Notes under the pieces: model-generated | The model's database searches: none | What the model was told of the DNA's origin: nothing | Seen by the model: the letters and a program-made list of their open reading frames with translations, nothing else | NCBI GenBank assembly: GCA_964593905.1 | Contig: CAZQLE010000001.1 | Location: 1-64,000, forward strand | Source of the DNA: CAZQLE01 sp964593905 | Lineage (GTDB): Bacteria; Chloroflexota; Anaerolineae; Anaerolineales; Anaerolineaceae | DNA length: 64,000 nucleotides | Direction of reading: 5' to 3' | Position numbers and translations under genes: made by a program | Part shown: positions 44,349 through 52,362 of the stretch, in pieces | Layout: each line of letters starts with the position of its first letter | Position numbering within the stretch: the stretch's first letter is position 1

Positions 44349-45946
44349 GCTTTTACCTCCACAGAAACGATTGTACCTTCTCCAGGTTGACTGTTAATTT
44401 TTAATTCGGCCCCAACCCCAATGGCTCTTTCCTTCATGCTTTTTAGCCCAAGACCCCCGTTTCGTTTCACTGCCGGTGGATTGAAACCATGTCCATCGTC
44501 TGTTATGCGCAATGTTGTGGATGCTTCGGTTTGTGTAATTCGAATCGAAACCTTTTGCGCCCCGGCATGTTTTAAGACATTATTCAGCGCCTCTTGTGCG
44601 ATACGATACAAACTATCCTCAATCTCTTGCGCCAGTGGGCGGGTGATCACGACTTCCAGGTTGGTGGTTAACCCTGTTCGTTCTTCAACAGATTTAAGCC
44701 GCGCTTCCAGCGCTGAAGCCAGCCCCAATTTTTGCAAGGCCGGCGGGCGCAGTTCAAAAATCATCAAGCGCATTTCGGCCAGGGCCTCCTGTGCAGTTTC
44801 ACGCAGGTCTTTTAGCTGTTTCTTTACCGTTTCAAAATTTCCGGCTGCAAGCTGGCGCGTGGCAGCGCCGGCCAGCAAATTGATGGCATACAACGCCTGG
44901 TTGGCAGAATCATGCAGCTCACGGGCTAATCGCTGTCGTTCTTCTAGCACAGCCATTTTTTCGGCCTGATTATAAAGCCGGGCATGTTCAACAGCAACCG
45001 CCACCTGGTCGGCAAAAACTTTCATCACGCGCACATCTTCTTGCGTAAAGCCAAACCGTTTATTCACCACATCCAAAACACCGACCACTTCCTGATTAAC
45101 AATCATGGGTACCAGCATTTGATTGTATGGCGTCTCTACATTGGGGCGTGAGGTTGGTTTTTCGTTGAAGATGACCGGCTCCCGCTTTTGAACAACAAGG
45201 CCAAAACGGCCGTCTTTGATGTTAATCAACCCGGTGGGGTGGTGGGTTTCTCCACACTGATAAGCAATTTTGAGATTTCCGTCTTCCTGCAACAGCGCAA
45301 TCAGACTGCCCATCGCAGAAGTTAAACGTCTGGCTTCTGTGCAGATGACTTCGAGAACCTCGGTCAGGTCAAGTTTTTGGAGCAGCGCGCGTGAAATTTC
45401 ATGAAAACTTTGTTCTTCGTTTAATCTGCGGCTTGTTTCTTCGTATAGTCGAACGTTTTCCAGCGCCAGGCCCATTGCATTGGCGATGGAACGCGCCATT
45501 CGAATTTCTTCTTCATTAAACTGGCGAAAATCTTCTGCGCGGGTAAGCAACAAAAGTCCATACAAAACCCCGCTGGCCTCAAGCGGAACGGCAATTCCAA
45601 AATGAACTTCAAGCGTTGAGGCAATTGAAGGATAGAGCAGGGGGCCGATCTGACGATCAATCAGCACCAGCGGTTTCCGTTTGCTGCGAATCATATTTGC
45701 CAGCAGATCATTGGTTGGGTCCAACGTTTCGGCTGCAAAAGTTTGTTTTTCGACGATGTTTAAACTTCCCAGTGCCAGCAGGGGGATGAATCCATCTCCG
45801 CCGGGTTCGGATAGATAAAGCAACCCCTGGCGCGCAGCCACCATTTTTATGACCGTCCAGGTCATCTCCTCCAGAACAGTAAATAATTCTGGAGAGTGGG
45901 GGGCTGGTCCAGGGGTGTTAATAATACGGTTGAGAAGATTATCCAT
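44345..45946 (-). CDS. Soluble GAF-domain sensor histidine kinase (NarX/DesK type)
   Basis: A 533-residue cytoplasmic sensor kinase without membrane helices. Two GAF-like domains come first (about 20-170 and 190-330). A HisKA_3 dimerisation helix follows with the phospho-acceptor His in RLARELHDSANQAL, then a HATPase with YRIAQEALNNVLKHA, ITDDGHGF and GGLGLKSMKERA. The GAF domains could bind a small molecule, redox cofactor or nitric oxide; no Cys cluster indicates an Fe-S sensor. It phosphorylates the LuxR-type regulator downstream. I use the ATG at 45946; a GTG at 45952 is an alternative. Confidence 0.93.
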   Translation of the reverse strand: MDNLLNRIINTPGPAPHSPELFTVLEEMTWTVIKMVAARQGLLYLSEPGGDGFIPLLALGSLNIVEKQTFAAETLDPTNDLLANMIRSKRKPLVLIDRQIGPLLYPSIASTLEVHFGIAVPLEASGVLYGLLLLTRAEDFRQFNEEEIRMARSIANAMGLALENVRLYEETSRRLNEEQSFHEISRALLQKLDLTEVLEVICTEARRLTSAMGSLIALLQEDGNLKIAYQCGETHHPTGLINIKDGRFGLVVQKREPVIFNEKPTSRPNVETPYNQMLVPMIVNQEVVGVLDVVNKRFGFTQEDVRVMKVFADQVAVAVEHARLYNQAEKMAVLEERQRLARELHDSANQALYAINLLAGAATRQLAAGNFETVKKQLKDLRETAQEALAEMRLMIFELRPPALQKLGLASALEARLKSVEERTGLTTNLEVVITRPLAQEIEDSLYRIAQEALNNVLKHAGAQKVSIRITQTEASTTLRITDDGHGFNPPAVKRNGGLGLKSMKERAIGVGAELKINSQPGEGTIVSVEVKA

Positions 45947-45980
45947 CGTCACTGGTTATTTTAACATAACCGTGTACATA

Positions 45981-47462
45981 TCATCCATTTTCCCAGCGTA
46001 ATGTGTCAAATGATATGCGGGGTTTGCCCCAGAAGTCTTCAGGCAGTTCCATGTGCTTTTTCAAATCCGCACGTTGGATGGTGGCTGTGGCTTCTTCCTG
46101 TGCCTGGTCTAGAATCTCCTCTTCATCGGCGGTGAGCAGTTTGCGGTCTTCCATGATCAGCCTGCCGTCGACCATCACGTCATTTACGTCCGAACCTACA
46201 GCAGCCTGGATCAAGCGGTGAACCGGCATATACTCCGGTGCAAGGTGCGGCTTGCGCATATCAACCGTGATGACATCCGCTTTCTTGCCAATTTCGAGCG
46301 AGCCAATCTCTTTTTCAAGCCCAAGGGCTCGCGCCGCATCGATGGTGATCATTTCCAGTAGTTTTCCGGCTGGCAGGTAATATTGATCGCGCAGCATCAT
46401 TTGCTGCACCAATTGACCCCGCCGGGCAACCTGGAATAGGTCGAACGGCCGGTTGGGTGAGGTGCCATCTGTCACCAGCGCCACTGTCACGCCGGCGTAC
46501 ATCAATTCTGGCACCGGGCAGCGATAGATGGCGTGAATGGGTCCTGGCATGTGCCCGACGCGAGTATCGGTTTCGCCAAGGATATCCACTTCGGCCAGCG
46601 AAATTCCGTTGCAGTGTTGCAGCGAAACATCAGGGCCCAACAGACCAAATTCATCCTGCCTGGCCAGCCAGACCATGCCGCCAAATGCGTCTGAGTGGAT
46701 ACGGGTCTGATACTTTGCTGCCAGATCACGCACCCGACGGGATTGCATGCGGTCAAACTGGGTAAGCCTGACGGCTTTATCGGGCGTGGTGGGGGTCGAA
46801 GTATCCAGCGAGGGAATGATTACAAAGGGGGTTACGTAGACCAGAATCCGGTCGTTTTTGGCATGATGCCAGCGCTTAATCACCTCTTCGGTCCCGTCCA
46901 TGGCTTCATCAAACGTGACCAGATGCGTCTGTTTTTGCCCATTTTGCCAGCGAGAAAACTCATGGGGCCAGGGCGGGTTGCAGGGCCCAACAGCGACAAT
47001 TTCACGCGAACCCAGCTCTGCATAGGCGCGGGCATGATTACCGGCAAAAACAGGGTCATCACTGCGTGGCTGAGAGCCCATCACACTTAAACCGGTCGTA
47101 ATTCCGGCTTTAATGCGTTCTAATGCGGATAGCCGTCCTTCGATATACCAGAATTCATCGGTCACGCCGTGTTGATAGGTTTCGGTCATCACTTTCACCC
47201 AGAATGCGGGGGTGTCTGATGCAATGTGTTTAAAGATGCAATGCCCGCCGTGACCATGTGCATCGACCAGGCCGGGCAAAACCACTTTATGTTGGCAGGC
47301 AATGGTGCGGGCTGGCCGATATTTCGTCAATAGCTCGGCGGTGGGCCCCAGATCATGAATACGGTTTCCGACGATTGCGACAGCACCATCCGTAATGATC
47401 CTGTGTTCCTTATCCATGGTGATAACAGTGGCGTGTGTGAAAAGCACATCAACGGGTTGCAT
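45981..47462 (-). CDS. Metal-dependent amidohydrolase (deaminase-like)
   Basis: A 493-residue amidohydrolase-superfamily enzyme. The metal-binding set is visible: His69 and His71 in VDAHGHG, His256 in RIHSDAFG, His283 in LQHCNG and Asp332 in VTDGTSPN. The N-terminal and C-terminal strands form the usual small beta-sandwich (VITMDKEHRII; GKKADVITVDM). The layout resembles S-adenosylhomocysteine/guanine/cytosine deaminases and chlorohydrolases of the ATZ/TRZ group. The substrate cannot be assigned. AAGGA precedes the ATG. It is transcribed leftwards ahead of the two-component genes with a 34-bp gap, so co-transcription is possible. Confidence 0.9.
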   Translation of the reverse strand: MQPVDVLFTHATVITMDKEHRIITDGAVAIVGNRIHDLGPTAELLTKYRPARTIACQHKVVLPGLVDAHGHGGHCIFKHIASDTPAFWVKVMTETYQHGVTDEFWYIEGRLSALERIKAGITTGLSVMGSQPRSDDPVFAGNHARAYAELGSREIVAVGPCNPPWPHEFSRWQNGQKQTHLVTFDEAMDGTEEVIKRWHHAKNDRILVYVTPFVIIPSLDTSTPTTPDKAVRLTQFDRMQSRRVRDLAAKYQTRIHSDAFGGMVWLARQDEFGLLGPDVSLQHCNGISLAEVDILGETDTRVGHMPGPIHAIYRCPVPELMYAGVTVALVTDGTSPNRPFDLFQVARRGQLVQQMMLRDQYYLPAGKLLEMITIDAARALGLEKEIGSLEIGKKADVITVDMRKPHLAPEYMPVHRLIQAAVGSDVNDVMVDGRLIMEDRKLLTADEEEILDQAQEEATATIQRADLKKHMELPEDFWGKPRISFDTLRWENG

Positions 47463-47692
47463 AGAGTTGTATCCTTTTGAAAATATTTGCGCTTTCAGTG
47501 TAGCCCCAAACCGATTAAATTCACATAAAAAAAGGCGTTAAGATTGGACTATGTTTCCTATGGTTGTGTTTACGATAATATAACTTATTATAAACATAAA
47601 AGTTTCATCGGTTTTTCACCCCACCCCCGCTGTGATTTTCCAGAGAAAATGTTACAATTCAGCAACCCAAGTTGGGCAGAAAGGGATTAATC
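47463..47692. other. Divergent intergenic region
   Basis: A 230-bp AT-rich spacer between the leftward amidohydrolase gene and the rightward gyrase-tail-like gene, so it should hold both promoters. I see only weak candidates: TACAAT at 47653-47658 (plus) without a convincing -35. A small ATAATA/TATTAT inverted repeat lies at 47575-47591. Confidence 0.35.
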
Positions 47693-48733
47693 ATGCAGCG
47701 ACCTGATCTTTTAGGAGTCCGCCCTGATCTTATTGCTTATATCGAATATCTTGAAAACCAGATTTCCGAGTACCGCTCCACCCCGGAACGGAAGGTAAAG
47801 ACCCAGAGTGAAAGCCCGGTACCCGAAACACAATTGTTTGCCGAGCCCCCCACCAAATATACGCTGATCACTTCGAGTTACGGTGGTTATGTAAAAAGGA
47901 CGTATCGTCATTTATATGTTCCGCAACATCGTGGCGGAATGGGCATTTTTGATATCGACCTGCCGGATACCGATTATCCCCGGTCGCTGCTAACCGCCGA
48001 GGTGGATAAAAATGTACTGGTGTTCACTGACCGCGCCAGGGTATTTCGCTTTCCGGCTAGCCGAATCGTGGAAACTGAGATTCACAGCAAGGGTCAAAAT
48101 TTATTTGACCGCTTGCCGCTGGAGCCTGGTGAGGGTCTTGCGGCGATCTTGCCCGAGCAGGCCCAGGGATTTGTGGCGTTGCTGAGCAAGCCTGGCAAAA
48201 TTCGCATTCTCCGCCATCATATGTTTGGTGAGCACATGCGCCCCGGCACACCCATGTATAACTATAAAGAGTTTGGCCCGTTGGCATCGGTATGCTGGAC
48301 TGGCGGTGATCGAGATTTATTCGTTGTCACCAAAAAAGGAATCGGTATCCGCTTTGCTGAAAAGGCGGTCAGCCCGCAAAGTGAGCTGGCTATAAAATTA
48401 GGGGCTGACGATGAGGCGGTTGCTCTCACCCCGGTCGATGACGAGAGTGCTGTGCTGCTGTTGGGCTCTGATGGCAAGGGCGCGATTCGCCTGATGTCTG
48501 GCTTTGCGGCGAACAAGTCGCCCGGTGGCAGCGGCAAAATTGCCATCAAAAACGACCAGGTGATTGGCGCAGTGAGCATTGAGGGCCGGGAAGATATCTT
48601 TGCCATCTCACGCCTGAGCAAGATCATCCGCTTTCCATCTGACGAAGTACTGCGCACCGAAGGGGTTGTGCAGGGCGTAATTTGCGTGAATTTGCGCGCT
48701 GACGAAGTTGTGGCCATGACAAAAAGCGAATAG
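47693..48733 (+). CDS. Stand-alone GyrA/ParC C-terminal-domain-like beta-propeller
   Basis: A 346-residue protein without the gyrase breakage-reunion domain. After a short helical N-terminus (MQRPDLLGVRPDLIAYIEYLENQ is split by a helix break) and a polar linker, residues about 70-345 hold repeated blades such as LITSSYGGYVKRTY, VLVFTDRARVFRFP, VALLSKPGKIRIL, LFVVTKKGIGIRF, LLLGSDGKGAIRLM and IFAISRLSKIIRFP. These are like those of the GyrA C-terminal propeller that wraps DNA. It may bind or bend DNA or assist a topoisomerase. AAAGGGA supports the ATG at 47693. It is 12 bp upstream of larA. Confidence 0.83.
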   Translation: MQRPDLLGVRPDLIAYIEYLENQISEYRSTPERKVKTQSESPVPETQLFAEPPTKYTLITSSYGGYVKRTYRHLYVPQHRGGMGIFDIDLPDTDYPRSLLTAEVDKNVLVFTDRARVFRFPASRIVETEIHSKGQNLFDRLPLEPGEGLAAILPEQAQGFVALLSKPGKIRILRHHMFGEHMRPGTPMYNYKEFGPLASVCWTGGDRDLFVVTKKGIGIRFAEKAVSPQSELAIKLGADDEAVALTPVDDESAVLLLGSDGKGAIRLMSGFAANKSPGGSGKIAIKNDQVIGAVSIEGREDIFAISRLSKIIRFPSDEVLRTEGVVQGVICVNLRADEVVAMTKSE

Positions 48734-48745
48734 GACAATTTCACA

Positions 48746-50011
48746 ATGCACTCCTATCTCCTCCCTTATGGAACTGCAGCGCTGCCGGCAACCATCCCCG
48801 ACCACTTTGATGTGTGCCTGATCGAACCGGGGAATGTGACCGGCGCCCCCACCCCACTGGAAATGATAGAATCGCTGCTGCATACGCCTGAAGCGGATCG
48901 GCTGCTCGAAAAATTTCACGGCGCCGCCAGCGTTGCCATCGCAATTAATGATAAGACCCGGCCGGTGCCGCATCATCTTTTGCTGCCCCCCCTGCTCCAT
49001 CGTCTGCAAGAGCTGGGCATCCCGCGCCGGGCGATCACGCTAATCATTGCCAGTGGCACGCATGTGCCCATGCCCGCGGATGAGTTTACCCGGGTACTGC
49101 CGGCTGAAATTGTCGAAAATTACACTGTAATCAGCCACGATTGTGATGCCGGGCACAACCTGATTCCCCTGGGCGATACCCGTGCGGGTACGCCGGTGGC
49201 GGTCAACACAATCTTCTATCAGGCGGCGTTAAAAATTGTGATCGGCAATATCGAACCCCACCACTTCATGGGTTTTTCGGGTGGGGCAAAAAGCGCCGCG
49301 ATTGGGTTAACCAGCCGGGCTACGATCAACACCAATCATAAATTTCTGCTAGACCCCGCCTGTTGCGCTGGCGCATATGAGACAAACCCCATGCGCATGG
49401 ATGTTGAAGAAATTGGCGACAAAATTGGGGTCCACCTGGCCCTGAATGTTATCTTGAATGGCAAGAAAGAGATTGTCGAAGCGTTATTGGATACACCACG
49501 TCAGGTGATGCAAAAAGGGGTCAAGATTTCCAGAAGAATTTGCCAGATGCCTGTTGCGACAAAATTTGATTTTGTCATTGCTTCTGCCGGCGGGGCGCCC
49601 AAAGATATCAATTTATACCAATCACAAAAGGCGTTAACCCATGCAGCGATGATCACCCGCGATGGCGGCAGGCTTTTGCTGGCCGCAAAATGTCCAGAGG
49701 GATTGGGCAGTGCCGGATTTGAGTCTTTTTTGGATGCAAGTCTTTCCCCGGTTGAGATGGTCCAAAAGTTTTCGCGGCATGGTTTTCAAGTTGGCCCGCA
49801 CAAGGCCTTTCAACTGGCGCGAGAAGCGATGCGCATCCATATGTTTCTCAAATCCGAATTATCCACAGAAAACACCCGCAAAAGCATGTTGACGCCCATT
49901 GAAGGGGATATTCAGGCTGCCATTACACAGATTCTGCAAAGCTTGCCGGCTTCGGCAAAAATAGCCGTCATGCCGCGCGCAACCAGTACAATACCCGATC
50001 TTCAGACCTAA
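48746..50011 (+). CDS. larA: LarA-family nickel-pincer racemase/epimerase
   Basis: A 421-residue member of the lactate racemase family, which racemises or epimerises 2-hydroxyacids with a nickel-pincer nucleotide cofactor. Residues equivalent to those of characterised LarA are present: Asp69 and Arg72 in NDKTRP, His106 in SGTHVPM, His172 in IEPHHFMGFSGG and the cofactor-binding Lys182 in GGAKS. The substrate may not be lactate, since LarA homologues act on several 2-hydroxyacids. No larB, larC or larE is in the window. An MFS carrier gene follows by 18 bp and may import the substrate. Confidence 0.9.
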   Translation: MHSYLLPYGTAALPATIPDHFDVCLIEPGNVTGAPTPLEMIESLLHTPEADRLLEKFHGAASVAIAINDKTRPVPHHLLLPPLLHRLQELGIPRRAITLIIASGTHVPMPADEFTRVLPAEIVENYTVISHDCDAGHNLIPLGDTRAGTPVAVNTIFYQAALKIVIGNIEPHHFMGFSGGAKSAAIGLTSRATINTNHKFLLDPACCAGAYETNPMRMDVEEIGDKIGVHLALNVILNGKKEIVEALLDTPRQVMQKGVKISRRICQMPVATKFDFVIASAGGAPKDINLYQSQKALTHAAMITRDGGRLLLAAKCPEGLGSAGFESFLDASLSPVEMVQKFSRHGFQVGPHKAFQLAREAMRIHMFLKSELSTENTRKSMLTPIEGDIQAAITQILQSLPASAKIAVMPRATSTIPDLQT

Positions 50012-50029
50012 CAACGCATAGGAAGCCGC

Positions 50030-51475
50030 ATGAATCGCTCACACCGCTGGTACGACCTCATCACCATCAACGCATTCTGGCTTGGTTTGAGCGGTGTTTC
50101 TCAAACCCTTACCCCGCTGATCATCCCTTTGCTGGTGCAGCAATTTGTCGGCGAACAGTTGAAGGGCACTTATTATGGGAATATCCGTCTCTGGACGTTG
50201 ATGACAGCGATCCTTGCCCAATCTTTGATGGGCACCCTGTCAGATCGCAGCCAACACCCGTGGGGGCGGCGAAGACCCTATATACTCGTCGGGACACTGG
50301 GTGTTATTTTGCTATTAGTACTCATTGGCCTGAATGCCCAAAGAACAGGCGAAATCGGCTACTGGATTCTCTTTGGGTTGATGATCATTTTGATGGTGTT
50401 TATCAATACAGCCCACGGCGCGGTGCAGGGAGTAATTCCAGATCTTGTGCCCGAGGAAAAGCGCGGGCTTTATTCTGCGGTAAAAGCACTGTTTGAAGTT
50501 CCCCTGCCGGTTATTTTTGTGTCTTTTACCATTGCCCGGCTGGTAAGCAAAGGCAATATCTGGGGCGGCATATGGGTGTTGATCGGACTGCTGATTGTCG
50601 TGCTGCTGGTCTCAATGCTCATTCCAGAACAGCGGCACCAACCGGCCAGTTCAGTGATCGATTGGCGTCCCTTTATTCGGCTTGTCGTGATGACCGGGGT
50701 GTTCACCCTGCTTATCGTGATCGTTGGGTACGGCATTCGCATGTTTTCAACCTATTATTCAAGCGGGCTTTCTCCAGTGCTGACCCTGATCGTTTTGGGC
50801 GCGGTTGGCGTAATTGCAATGTTGATCACCATCTTGCTGGGTGTATTGGTCAGCACCCGCATCGGTCTGGGGCAGGATATCAAACTTGCGCCTTCTTTTC
50901 CCTGGTGGGTAATTAATCGTCTGGCGTTTCTGGTTGGGTCCACAAATTTACTCAGCTTTATTATTTACTTCATCCAGGGGCGCTTTGGTTATAGCTCCAC
51001 CACGGCCGCGGCTCCGGCTGCCATGCTAACCCAGTTTGTGGGTATCTTTATTCTGCTCTCTGTTTTACCGGGCGGATGGCTGGCGGATCGATTTGGGAAG
51101 AAAAAACTGGTTTATGCTTCGGGGGTCTTCGCAATTATTGGCACCCTGGTCGCCATTTTTGCGCCAAATTTATCCGTGTTTTATATCGGCGGCATAATCA
51201 TCGGGATCGGCATTGGCCAATTCTACACGGCCAACTGGGCCCTGGGAACCGAATTGGTGCCGCAGGAACACGCCGGCCGGTTTCTGGGTGTGTCAAATCT
51301 GGCCGGCGCGGGGGCTGGCGCCATTGGTGCTTATCTGGGCGGTCCCCTGGCAGACGCGGCCACCCGATTGGTTCCTGAAATTCCAGGCGGTGGCTATCTA
51401 CTTCTTTTCTGGATTTTTTGCTTTTTATTCGTCTTTTCAATTACAACCCTGACCCGGATTAAAGAAAAATTTTAG
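50030..51475 (+). CDS. MFS transporter (sugar/cation symporter-like)
   Basis: A 481-residue carrier with about twelve membrane segments in two halves. LSDRSQHPWGRRRPY between helices 2 and 3 is the MFS loop motif in the form common to glycoside-pentoside-hexuronide and sucrose symporters, and GGWLADRFGKKKLVY is its counterpart in the second half. The substrate is unknown. Its position 18 bp after larA suggests uptake of a hydroxyacid or sugar acid, or of an unrelated sugar. It is the last gene of the presumed operon that starts at 47693. Confidence 0.88.
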   Translation: MNRSHRWYDLITINAFWLGLSGVSQTLTPLIIPLLVQQFVGEQLKGTYYGNIRLWTLMTAILAQSLMGTLSDRSQHPWGRRRPYILVGTLGVILLLVLIGLNAQRTGEIGYWILFGLMIILMVFINTAHGAVQGVIPDLVPEEKRGLYSAVKALFEVPLPVIFVSFTIARLVSKGNIWGGIWVLIGLLIVVLLVSMLIPEQRHQPASSVIDWRPFIRLVVMTGVFTLLIVIVGYGIRMFSTYYSSGLSPVLTLIVLGAVGVIAMLITILLGVLVSTRIGLGQDIKLAPSFPWWVINRLAFLVGSTNLLSFIIYFIQGRFGYSSTTAAAPAAMLTQFVGIFILLSVLPGGWLADRFGKKKLVYASGVFAIIGTLVAIFAPNLSVFYIGGIIIGIGIGQFYTANWALGTELVPQEHAGRFLGVSNLAGAGAGAIGAYLGGPLADAATRLVPEIPGGGYLLLFWIFCFLFVFSITTLTRIKEKF

Positions 51476-51505
51476 ATTTTCGCACTTTATAAGATTTTTT
51501 CGGGT

Positions 51506-51511
51506 TATAAT
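51506..51511 (+). promoter_or_regulatory. Predicted -10 element for asp23-nusB
   Basis: A perfect TATAAT stands 31 bp ahead of the Asp23-family start codon. The -35 region at the right distance (51483-51488, CACTTT) is poor, so the promoter may need an activator or an alternative recognition mode. Confidence 0.5.
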
Positions 51512-51542
51512 AGCTACTAGAATATTTAAAAATGGAGCGAAA

Positions 51543-51884
51543 ATGAGCGAAATGCAACGTCCGCCTGGAAAGACAACCATTGCGCCCGATGTTTTAGAAA
51601 CCATCGCGCGGTTGACAACTTTAAGTGTTCCTGGTGTAAACCGGATGGCGCCTGTGAATCGCTTGTTCAAGAAGGAAAACACCGAGGGCGTTTCCATTGT
51701 TGTTGAAAACAATGGTGTCTATGCTGATTTGTATGTCATTCTAAGCCGTGATGTAAATGCCCGTGAGGTAAGCCGTGTAATCCAGAATCAGGTTGCGCGC
51801 GCCATATCCGAAATGGTCGGCATGGAAGTTGGAAAGATCAACGTTCATGTTGAAGATATCGATTATTCTCCCTCGATTGGTTAA
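51543..51884 (+). CDS. Asp23/Gls24 family protein
   Basis: A 113-residue protein with the Asp23 (DUF322) core: IAPDVLETIARLTTLSVPGVNRM, GVYADLYVILSRDVNAREVSR and VNVHVEDI-like ending (INVHVEDIDY). In firmicutes such proteins are linked to cell-envelope homeostasis. A copy just before nusB is a common arrangement in Gram-positive-type genomes and in Chloroflexota. There is no signal peptide. A GGAGCGAAA ribosome site precedes the ATG. The nusB start follows by 6 bp, so the two are one operon. Confidence 0.92.
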   Translation: MSEMQRPPGKTTIAPDVLETIARLTTLSVPGVNRMAPVNRLFKKENTEGVSIVVENNGVYADLYVILSRDVNAREVSRVIQNQVARAISEMVGMEVGKINVHVEDIDYSPSIG

Positions 51885-51890
51885 ACAATT

Positions 51891-52322
51891 ATGAAGTCGC
51901 GCACCAAGGCTAGAAGCGTTGCCTTGCAAGTTTTGTTTGAAATGGACCTTACCAGTCACCAGCCGAACATTATTCTTGAAGATCGTCTGGTTGATATTGA
52001 TCTGGAACCGGGTCTGGTGGATTTTGTTCGTCAGATCGTGGATGGGGTTGCCCCGCTGGTTGGGCAGCTTGATCATCACATTGCCCGATTTGCCCCCGAA
52101 TGGCCACTGGATCAGGTGGCAGTGATCGATCGCAATATCCTGCGGATTGCGGTTTGGGAGTTTGCGATTGCAGAATGCACCCCCGTCAAGGTTGCCATTA
52201 ACGAGGCCATTGAGCTTGCAAAGCTGTACGGCTCCGACAGCACTCCCCGGTTTGTGAATGGTGTGCTGGGTAGCCTGGCCAGCCGGCAAAGCGAAATACG
52301 CCAATCTTTCGGGTTGGCTTAA
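51891..52322 (+). CDS. nusB: Transcription antitermination factor NusB
   Basis: A 143-residue NusB, the partner of NusE/S10 in rRNA antitermination complexes. The N-terminal ARSVALQVLFEMDL, the central WPLDQVAVIDRNILRIAVWEF, split around the usual Asp-Arg, and the final INEAIELAKLYGSDSTPRFVNGVLG segment (with its Phe-Val-Asn-Gly-Val-Leu block) are family hallmarks. The length is normal. It is co-oriented with the Asp23 gene, and a lipoprotein gene begins 40 bp downstream. Confidence 0.95.
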   Translation: MKSRTKARSVALQVLFEMDLTSHQPNIILEDRLVDIDLEPGLVDFVRQIVDGVAPLVGQLDHHIARFAPEWPLDQVAVIDRNILRIAVWEFAIAECTPVKVAINEAIELAKLYGSDSTPRFVNGVLGSLASRQSEIRQSFGLA

Positions 52323-52362
52323 GTTTTCAAACCATTGTCTGTCGTTGCACGCAGGGGATAAA

